Below are positions 56,678 through 64,000 of a DNA stretch of 64,000 bases, piece by piece. Made by a program: the position numbers and the translations under genes. Below the pieces are notes generated by a model. That model was not told the origin of the DNA, did no database searches, and worked only from the letters and a program-made list of their open reading frames with translations. Within the stretch, counting starts at the first letter, position 1. Every line of letters starts with the position of its first letter. Source of the stretch: Stenotrophomonas sp. UBA2629 (GTDB lineage: Bacteria > Pseudomonadota > Gammaproteobacteria > Xanthomonadales > Xanthomonadaceae); NCBI GenBank assembly GCA_002359895.1, contig DEOB01000009.1, positions 1-64,000 of the forward strand. Reading direction: 5' to 3'.

Positions 56678-58235
56678 CCAGCTCAACGTCGTGCTGCGCG
56701 CACGCTCGCAATGGGAGGCGATGGAACTGGGTACCGCCCTGGTCCGCCGCCATGCCGGCGCCATCTGGAAGCCATGGCTGTTGCTGACGTTACCGCTGTT
56801 TGCATTGCTCAACCTCGCCGGCTGGTGGCTGGACAACCTGTGGTTGCCCGCACTCGTGCTGTGGTGGTTGAAGCCGGCCTTCGAACGCATCCCGCTGTAT
56901 GTGATTTCGCGCGGGGCTTTTGGTGCCGAGCCCGGCACCGCTGAAACCCTGCGCGCCCAATGGAACTGGGGCTGGCGCGGCACGCTCGCCTACCTGAGCT
57001 GGCGACGCTTGAGCCCCGCACGCTCGCTGCTGATGCCGGTGGATCTGCTTGAAGGCGGTCAAGCGCCTCAGCGTCGTGCGCGGCGCAATGCACTGGGCGG
57101 CGGCAGCTACGGCCATGCCGCATTGTTGACGTGGACCTGCTGCCACTTCGAGACGATGTTGAAGCTGGCCGGGGTGGCATTGTTCTTCATGTTCGTGCCG
57201 GTGGAATGGCTGTCCGAATCGCTGCGGGCCACGTGGGAACTGATCGGCAATGACACCCCACCGTTGGTGATGGTCGGCTTCAACCTGCTGGCCTGGACGG
57301 CGATGACGCTGATCAGCCCGTTCTACAGCGGCGCGGGCTTCGGCCTGTATCTCAACCGGCGTACCGAGCTGGAAGCCTGGGACGTTGAAATCGCGTTCCG
57401 CCGCCTGCGCGAGCGCCTGCTGCGCGCAGCACCATTGCTGGTGGTGCTGTGCGTGTTCGCACTGCCGATATTCCCGGCGCCTGCACAGCAGGCCGACACC
57501 GCAGCACCGGCCCAGCACGACAATCACAAGGCTGCAGCGGATACGGACACGGCAGTTGTCGCGGCCACACCGGAAAGTGTCTTCGGCAAAACCCGGGCTG
57601 ACACTGCCGGCTTCCGCCAAGCCGCCGCGCGCGTCTACGAAGATCCGCAGCTGGGTGCACAGCGCACCGTCAATCGCTGGGTGAAAAAGCCCAGCGAAGC
57701 CGAGCGCAGGCAACGTGATGACCTTCCCGACTTACCCGTCAACGCATTCGCAAAGCTGCTGGCACTGATCAGCGAAAGCATCCTGTGGATTGCGGTGGGT
57801 GCGATCGTGCTGGCGCTGATCATCACCGCACGCTGGTGGTTGCCGTGGCTGCGTGGCAGTGGCCGCCGCACACGCCAGGCTGAAAGCCCCGTGTTGCAGG
57901 AAGCCCTGCAACTGCCCGACGTGTTGCCACCGGACATCCTCGGCACCGCGCGGCAACTCTGGCAACAGGGCAAGCCACGGCATGCGCTGGCGCTGCTGTA
58001 TCGCGCGTCGGTGGACGTGCTGTCGCAACGTGGCGATGTGATGCTGCCACCCGGCGCTACCGAAGCCCAGTGCCTGCGCGCATCGCGACGCATGCCGCAG
58101 GAAGCGGACCGGCTGCTGTTCGCGCGCATGGTGCGCACCTGGCAGTACGCCGCCTATGCCGGCACGCTGCCGCGCGAGGATGAATTCCACACGCTGCTGG
58201 GTGAGCTGCACCAACAGTTCGGGTGGCCGGCATGA
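56667..58235 (+). CDS. DUF4129 membrane protein
   Basis: 522 residues. Several N-terminal and central hydrophobic segments (WLLLTLPLFALLNLAGWW, MLKLAGVALFFMFVP, LLVVLCVFALPIFPAP), a low-complexity Ala/His/Asp periplasmic linker, one more span (SILWIAVGAIVLALIITA) and a soluble DUF4129 domain (KPRHALALLYRASVDVLSQRG, LFARMVRTWQYAAYAG). The domain is usually found fused or adjacent to transglutaminase TgpA and MoxR/DUF58 genes. Starts at ATG 56667 within the previous gene's end; stop overlaps the next ATG. Confidence 0.88.
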   Translation: MRIDQLNVVLRARSQWEAMELGTALVRRHAGAIWKPWLLLTLPLFALLNLAGWWLDNLWLPALVLWWLKPAFERIPLYVISRGAFGAEPGTAETLRAQWNWGWRGTLAYLSWRRLSPARSLLMPVDLLEGGQAPQRRARRNALGGGSYGHAALLTWTCCHFETMLKLAGVALFFMFVPVEWLSESLRATWELIGNDTPPLVMVGFNLLAWTAMTLISPFYSGAGFGLYLNRRTELEAWDVEIAFRRLRERLLRAAPLLVVLCVFALPIFPAPAQQADTAAPAQHDNHKAAADTDTAVVAATPESVFGKTRADTAGFRQAAARVYEDPQLGAQRTVNRWVKKPSEAERRQRDDLPDLPVNAFAKLLALISESILWIAVGAIVLALIITARWWLPWLRGSGRRTRQAESPVLQEALQLPDVLPPDILGTARQLWQQGKPRHALALLYRASVDVLSQRGDVMLPPGATEAQCLRASRRMPQEADRLLFARMVRTWQYAAYAGTLPREDEFHTLLGELHQQFGWPA

Positions 58236-59379
58236 ATACGCGCGGACGTTACAGCGTGATCGCCTTGGCCGCATTGCTGCTGTGCGGTGCCGTGGTCGCA
58301 CTGTTTCTGCATAACTCCGAACGCGGCAGCCACCAGATCACGATGCCCGCTTACGGCGAGCCCACGTACAACCCGTTGTTTGCACTGCGCGAAAGCATCC
58401 GCCGTGACGGTGGCACCGCACAGTCGCGGCGTCAGCTCGATCTGCCGGCCATGCAGCTGCAACCCGGCGATACCGTATTGATGCTGGATGACCCACGCCT
58501 GCTCACCGCATCACAGGTCAATGGCTTGCTGGATTGGGTGCAGTTCGGCGGTCATCTGGTGTTGCGTGCACCCAGGCCCGATGACGACCTGGATGCCGAT
58601 GAAGACAACCTGCTGAAGCGTTTGGGAGTCATCCCCCACGAGGCATTCGCGCGTTGCCAGCCCTGGCTGGTGCAAGGGCAGGAGAAGCATCAGGAATTCT
58701 GCAGTGGCAGCCGCTTCGCGCTGGATGGAAAAACCCGCATCGAGCGGCGCTGGGGCGATGGCAACGAAGACCAGACCGTCGCGTGGGCGCGCCTGCGTTA
58801 CGGCACCGGTCGCGTTGATGTACTGGGCGACATGGACTTCCTGCGTAACGGGCAAGGCCCCGCCGACAGCGGCCTGCGTGATCTGCCACACCGCGACCTC
58901 ACCCGTCTTGTGCTGGACCCCAACTATGGCAAGGGCACCATTCACCTGATCTACGCGATGGAGATGCCATCGCTGTGGAAAACCGTGATCAAACGTGGCT
59001 GGCCGATATGGTTGCCGTTGCTGCTGGCCCTGCTGGCATGGCTGTGGGCGCGCAGCCAACGCTTCGGCGCGCTGTTGCCGTCACCGCGCGAGGAGCGGCG
59101 CTCGCTGCTCGAACATATCCGCGCCAGTGGCGAGCTGCTGCACCGCTATGGCAAAGCGCCGCTGCTCTACGACGCGGTACGCCAATCCTTCCTCGCGCGC
59201 CTGCGCCGCCGTTCACCGGTGGCCGCCGCGCTTACCGGTGATGCGCAGGCACATGCCATCGCCGAACACCTGCAATGGCCGGTTTCCCGCGTGCAGACCG
59301 CACTACAGGTACCACCATCGCGGGACGACACCGCCCTGCGCGAACGCATCCGCCTGCTCATCCAGATGAGAAACCAGCT

Positions 59380-59383
<4 letters not shown>
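58232..59383 (+). CDS. DUF4350 membrane protein
   Basis: 383 residues. One N-terminal span (YSVIALAALLLCGAVVALFL), a periplasmic domain of about 230 residues with DUF4350 features (EPTYNPLFALRESIRRDG, VLMLDDPRLLTASQVNGLLDW, GGHLVLRAPRP), a second span (IWLPLLLALLAWLWAR) and a basic cytoplasmic tail. The glutamine-amidotransferase-like fold is typical of the family but no catalytic triad could be named. ATGA overlaps at both ends. Confidence 0.87.
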
Positions 59384-60408
<1,025 letters not shown>

Positions 60409-60529
60409 TTGAAGCGGTGATGCCCTTCGTTGCCGGCGAATATGCCGCCCCGTTTCTTCCGTGCACGACACGCAAGAAATGGCGTGTTGGGAGCGCTGCG
60501 CGCATTGCGACTGCAGCGGGGGAGACACG

Positions 60530-61828
60530 ATGAGGTCGTCACCTCTTTTGATCACCTTGCTGGTGCTGTGGGGGCTGCTGGGCATTCCTGTTGCCCTGCA
60601 TTACCTGCCGCAACTGGTGTGGACCAGCACAGCGGGGGTGATCGCATTGATCGCACTTATCGACAGCGCGCTGCTGTATCGCCGCCCCACTCCGCAGGTA
60701 AGCCGCGAGCTGCCCGACTCGCTCGCACTGGGCATCGAGCGCGAAAGCACGCTGCAGCTGGACGCATTTGGCCGCCAGCGCGTGGACGTGTTCGACCTGG
60801 TCCCTGATGGCTGGGAAAGCCACGGCCTGCCGCGCACGTTGAGCCTGGCCCCGGCCAGCGAAACCCGTTTCAGCTATCGCTTCACACCTGAAAATCGCGG
60901 CACCTTCGTTTTTGAGGGGGTGCAGCTGCGCCTGCATTCACCCCTGCGCTTGTGGCGACAACAACGTGTGGCCGGCGCGCCGCAAACCGTGCGCGTGTAT
61001 CCCAACTTTGTGCCGCTCACACGCTTGGCGTTGCTCAGTGCCGAGATGGCTTCACGCCTGGTCGGCGCACATCTCAAGCGCCGCCGCGGTGAAGGTACCG
61101 ACTTCCACCAGATGCGCGAATACCGCGTCGGCGACAGCCTGCGCCAGATCGACTGGAAGGCAACGGCGCGCGCGCGCAAGTTGATCTCACGCGAGTACCA
61201 GGACGAAAAAAACCAGCAGCTGGTGATGATGATCGACACCGGCCGGCGCATGATGGCCAACGAAGGTGGGCTGTCGCACTTCGACCATGTGCTCAATGCA
61301 TCGCTGGTGGTGTCGTACCTGGCGCTGCGCCAGGGCGACGGCGTGGGCTTGTTTGCCAGTGGCGGCGACAACCGCTGGGTAGCACCCAAGCGCGGGCTGG
61401 GCGCCATCGACACCCTGCTGCGCGCCAGCTACGACCTGCAGCCCAAACCGGTGGCCACCGATTACCTGGCCGCTGCCACCGAGTTGTCGTTGCTGCACTC
61501 GCGCCGCACCTTGGTGATGTTGGTGACCAACGTGCGCGATGAAGACATCGAAGACCTGCTCGCCGCCGTGCGTCTGCTGCAAAAGCGGCACCTGGTGTGC
61601 GTGGCCAGCCTGCGTGAGCGCGAGTTGGATCAAGCGTTGCTGCGCGACGTGGAAACCCTGCCCGATGCGGTACAGGCCGGCGCGCTTGCGCGCTACCTGC
61701 AACAACGCGCCGACGCCCACGAAGCCCTGCGCAGCCATCGGGTGATGGTGCTGGATGTCACCGCTGAAGAGTTGCCTGCCGCGTTGGTGGAACGCTATCT
61801 GGCCGTCAAACGCGACGGCCTGCTGTAA
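60530..61828 (+). CDS. DUF58 (vWA-like) membrane protein
   Basis: 432 residues from ATG 60530, preceded by GGGGGAG. Two N-terminal membrane segments (LLITLLVLWGLLGIPVA, VIALIALIDSALLY), a beta-rich Ig-like region, then the DUF58 core REYRVGDSLRQIDWKATAR and a vWA-like fold with IDTGRRM in place of the full MIDAS motif. Predicted partner or substrate adaptor for the MoxR ATPase. Last gene of the operon, ended by a GTAG-type REP palindrome. Confidence 0.9.
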   Translation: MRSSPLLITLLVLWGLLGIPVALHYLPQLVWTSTAGVIALIALIDSALLYRRPTPQVSRELPDSLALGIERESTLQLDAFGRQRVDVFDLVPDGWESHGLPRTLSLAPASETRFSYRFTPENRGTFVFEGVQLRLHSPLRLWRQQRVAGAPQTVRVYPNFVPLTRLALLSAEMASRLVGAHLKRRRGEGTDFHQMREYRVGDSLRQIDWKATARARKLISREYQDEKNQQLVMMIDTGRRMMANEGGLSHFDHVLNASLVVSYLALRQGDGVGLFASGGDNRWVAPKRGLGAIDTLLRASYDLQPKPVATDYLAAATELSLLHSRRTLVMLVTNVRDEDIEDLLAAVRLLQKRHLVCVASLRERELDQALLRDVETLPDAVQAGALARYLQQRADAHEALRSHRVMVLDVTAEELPAALVERYLAVKRDGLL

Positions 61829-61831
61829 GCG

Positions 61832-61858
61832 GTAGCGCCGAGCCGTGCTCGGCTCTAC
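61832..61858. repeat. GTAG-type REP palindrome
   Basis: GTAG-C-GCCGAGC-CGT-GCTCGGC-TCTAC: a short hairpin beginning with GTAG, the form described for Stenotrophomonas (SMAG) REP elements. It lies 4 bases after the DUF58 stop, between convergent genes, and could serve as a transcript end. Confidence 0.75.
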
Positions 61859-61921
61859 CGGGGCACTCAGGCATTGCCTGCTTCGCGGCTTATGCCGCTC
61901 CCACAACCGTCCAACACCTGC

Positions 61922-63109
61922 TTACAGATAGATGCGGGTGCTGCCCTGCGGTGCGTCATCGACAATGGCGTGCGGCAGGAACCGGGCGCTGTCGCGGGTG
62001 ATGCGGCTGTTGTCCTCGCGCACGCCAATGCCGCACGCACGGTCGCCCACTACCCAGCTACCCACCAACGGGTAGTTGCCCTCGAACACCGGCAAGGCGT
62101 GAAATGCCTGGCGGATGTTGGGACCGTTGTACGGGCCTTCGCTTTCCTGCCAGCTACCGTCGGCCATATGCATGGCAACGTTGGCACCTTCGCGCGAATG
62201 CAGTGGCTTGCGCACCCAACCGGCGGGCAGATTGCTGCCGTCGTCGAAATGCGCTTCCAACAGATTGGGATGGCCACGATAACGCTGCCACAACAACGGC
62301 AGGATGCCCTTGTTGCTCAGCACCGCCTTCCACGCCGGCTCCAACAGCTGCACGCCGGAGCGCGGCAACGCCGCACCAAACTCCTCGCGCATCAGGTCTT
62401 CCAGCGGGTACAGCTTGAACAGGCTGCCGATCACCACGTCGTCCAGATCGGTGAAGCGACCATCGGCAGACAACCCGATGTCCTCGATCGGCAACGACGC
62501 TGCGTGCAGGCCGGCCTGCGCCGCGCAATCGCGCAGATAAGCCACGGTGCCCTGGTCTTCTTCCGACTCACCTACCGCACTGAAATACATTGGCGGCGGC
62601 AGGCGCGCGGCCAGCTCGGCAAAGCGTTCCACCAGTGTTTCGTGGATGGAGTTGAACTGGTCGGCCTGCTGCGGCAACGCGCCCCGGTTGCGCTGGTCTT
62701 CCAACCATTGCCACTGGAAGAACGCGGCCTCGTACAGCGAGGTGGGCGTGTCGTAATTCAGCTCGTACAGCTTGGCCGGGCCGGTGCCGTCATAGGCAAA
62801 GTCCAGGCGGCCGTACAGGTGCGGGTCACGGCGGCGCCAGCTTTCGGCGATCCAATCGCGGAACGGCTCGGGGATGGCCAGCTGCGTCATCAACGCTTCG
62901 CTGGACACCACCTCGCCCACCAACTCCATCGCCATGCCATGCAGCTCGGCGCTGGGGTCTTCCAGGTCGTTCTCGATCTGCCGCAGGGTGAACGCGTAGT
63001 ACGCGGTTTCATCCCAGTACGGCGCACCGTCGATGGTGTGGAAACGGAAGCCTGCCTCTGCGGCACGGTCACGCCAGTTGCCGCGCTCGGCAATCGCTAC
63101 ACGTTTCAC
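61922..63109 (-). CDS. ygiC: YgiC-type glutathionylspermidine synthase family protein
   Basis: 395 residues from GTG 63109 (VKRVAIAERGNWRDRA). ATP-grasp-like C-terminal domain of glutathionylspermidine synthetase: YWDETAYYAFTL, LDFAYDGTGPAKLYELNYDTPTS (in part), TSLYEAAFFQWQWLEDQ, KPLHSREGANVAMH and SWVVGDRACGIGVRED. Very like E. coli YgiC over its whole length. The amidase half of bifunctional Gss is absent, and ATP-dependent amide bond formation is likely but the substrate is unknown. Starts 4 bases after ygiB. Confidence 0.93.
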   Translation of the reverse strand: MKRVAIAERGNWRDRAAEAGFRFHTIDGAPYWDETAYYAFTLRQIENDLEDPSAELHGMAMELVGEVVSSEALMTQLAIPEPFRDWIAESWRRRDPHLYGRLDFAYDGTGPAKLYELNYDTPTSLYEAAFFQWQWLEDQRNRGALPQQADQFNSIHETLVERFAELAARLPPPMYFSAVGESEEDQGTVAYLRDCAAQAGLHAASLPIEDIGLSADGRFTDLDDVVIGSLFKLYPLEDLMREEFGAALPRSGVQLLEPAWKAVLSNKGILPLLWQRYRGHPNLLEAHFDDGSNLPAGWVRKPLHSREGANVAMHMADGSWQESEGPYNGPNIRQAFHALPVFEGNYPLVGSWVVGDRACGIGVREDNSRITRDSARFLPHAIVDDAPQGSTRIYL

Positions 63110-63113
63110 TGCA

Positions 63114-63689
63114 TCAACCGCCGACGCTGTTACGGCCGCCGTTGCTGCTGCGGCTGCCACTGGTGCTGCCAAAGCCACCACGGCTGGCGGTCACGGCGCG
63201 GTTGGGCTGGCTGGTCACCGGCGCCAGGCCGGCCTTGCCCGCACCAATGCCGCTGCCGGTGTTCATGCCGCCGGTGCCGGCCGGCTTGGCCCACCCATTG
63301 GCCTTGTCCTTGAACGCCGGCTGCGATGCCGGCGGCGCGGCAACCGCACCACGGCCGCTGTTGAGCATCTGCGACATGAAAAAGCCCATCATCATCGGGC
63401 CGATGAACGAGGTACCGGCGCTGGTCTGCTGCGGCACGCACTGCTCGGCCGGGTATTCCTTGGCGCACTCTTCCTTGCTGGCGTACTTGGGCGCGGCATC
63501 GGCAGACTGCTGCTGGGCGGTGGCAAAGGCCTGGCGGCAGCTGGACGGGTCGCCCGTCGCCTCGCTGCAGGCTTCCACCGAGGTGTACAGGCCTTCCTTC
63601 ATCTGCACCGACTCTTCCTTCTGGCAGGCGGTGAACAGCAGCGGCGCGGCGCTCATCAGCAGCAGCGCAGTGGTTCTGGATCGCTTCAT
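63114..63689 (-). CDS. ygiB: YgiB-type DUF1190 lipoprotein
   Basis: 191 residues. Lipoprotein signal peptide with lipobox FTAC (Cys 22). Conserved Cys pairs in DUF1190 style: SVEACSEATGDPSSCRQAF, APKYASKEECAKEY, AEQCVPQQ. Then a Gly/Ser/Ala-rich tail ending in SRGGFGSTSGSRSS and GG, just as E. coli YgiB ends. Upstream partner of ygiC in the same order as in E. coli (ygiBC). Confidence 0.92.
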   Translation of the reverse strand: MKRSRTTALLLMSAAPLLFTACQKEESVQMKEGLYTSVEACSEATGDPSSCRQAFATAQQQSADAAPKYASKEECAKEYPAEQCVPQQTSAGTSFIGPMMMGFFMSQMLNSGRGAVAAPPASQPAFKDKANGWAKPAGTGGMNTGSGIGAGKAGLAPVTSQPNRAVTASRGGFGSTSGSRSSNGGRNSVGG

Positions 63690-63739
63690 GGTCAGTTCCC
63701 TTGAAAAAAGTTATCGGCAGATGATGCCTGATCCGGCCC

Positions 63740-64000
63740 TCAAGGCGTAATGAGAAGGGTCTGAAAGCTGAACCAGATTTCAGTTCTGACCACCTGGGAT
63801 GGCCCGCGCACGGCCCAACCATTGCAGGCCGAGGCCAGAGGCGGTGTCACGCCGTCGAAACCGGCATCACGCCAGCCCAGGCCGGCCGCATATTCACGCC
63901 ACCGCAGGCGCCGAGCGTGGCCCTTGTTTCCAAGGGTGAAAGCGCTTGATTCCCTTGATTCGCGTCCACGAGGATGGTTGCAGCTGCAACCTGGATCTTC
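63740..64000 (-). CDS. Possible C-terminal part of a gene cut by the window edge
   Basis: A frame open from the right edge for 86 codons, ending at TGA (63740-63742), 50 bases before ygiB. The readable end is HARRLRWREYAAGLGWRDAG ... and FSFQTLLITP at the C terminus. It matches nothing I know. The right part has weaker codon bias, so it could be chance. Confidence 0.25.
   Translation of the reverse strand, partial: EDPGCSCNHPRGRESRESSAFTLGNKGHARRLRWREYAAGLGWRDAGFDGVTPPLASACNGWAVRGPSQVVRTEIWFSFQTLLITP

Noticed and set aside
61874..63313. + strand frame of 479 codons opposite ygiC
   Set aside because: Antisense shadow of ygiC and ygiB with His/Arg/Gln-rich composition.

Overview
The window is a 64 kb chromosomal segment of a high-GC gammaproteobacterium of the Xanthomonadaceae (Lysobacteraceae), most likely Stenotrophomonas or a close relative. 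The protein sequences (562-residue ArgS, TyrS, KdpB, RadC, SpeA) look xanthomonad. Gene order matches pseudomonad/xanthomonad blocks: tyrS-M23 peptidase-anmK, coaBC-dut-algC, argS-SPOR and glnB-ubiK-comM. GTAG-type REP palindromes like those known from Stenotrophomonas are present. No phage, integrase, transposase gene, rRNA or CRISPR array was seen. It is core chromosome with many REP-like repeats between genes.

Layout. 0.4-8.8 kb: tyrS, an M23 endopeptidase, anmK, a small ribbon-helix-helix-like protein, ampG, exonuclease III, pyrE and a periplasmic coiled-coil protein; the peptidase, AnmK and AmpG form a cell-wall recycling neighbourhood. 9.0-17.5 kb: a tandem palindrome array, then the whole high-affinity potassium system kdpFABCDE, including the 30-residue kdpF and a likely KdpE operator. 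17.7-25.3 kb: a membrane-anchored AlgC-type phosphomannomutase/phosphoglucomutase, dut, coaBC, radC, argS and a SPOR protein. 25.4-29.4 kb: a hexanucleotide repeat tract, a short-chain dehydrogenase, and a PhoPQ-like two-component system with two divergent PepSY genes around a direct-repeat operator. 29.5-32.5 kb: speA and speE for polyamines. 32.8-34.7 kb: LpxO-like hydroxylase and a small lipopolysaccharide-kinase-like protein, possibly both acting on the envelope.

34.7-41.3 kb: PII protein, ubiK, comM, an alpha/beta hydrolase, a MocR regulator facing a 1 kb stretch without an intact gene, and tRNA-Arg(CCG). 41.4-50 kb: ubiA, an HdeD-like membrane protein, comF, the biotin operon bioBFHC, a SnoaL-like protein, a YdcF-like protein and a PLP-dependent dehydratase. 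50.2-54.8 kb: a repetitive Gly/Tyr/Arg/Pro lipoprotein, mnmG, a gamma-carbonic-anhydrase-like protein and a DUF2167 protein.

55.0-61.8 kb holds the most interesting poorly understood unit: six tightly coupled genes for RDD, SpoIIM-like, DUF4129, DUF4350, MoxR ATPase and DUF58 proteins, probably one membrane-associated machine. The window ends with the ygiB-ygiC pair, and the C-terminal part of an unidentified reading frame may run off the right edge. Most starts were chosen by family alignment, overlapping stop/start codons or Shine-Dalgarno matches; alternatives are stated where they matter.
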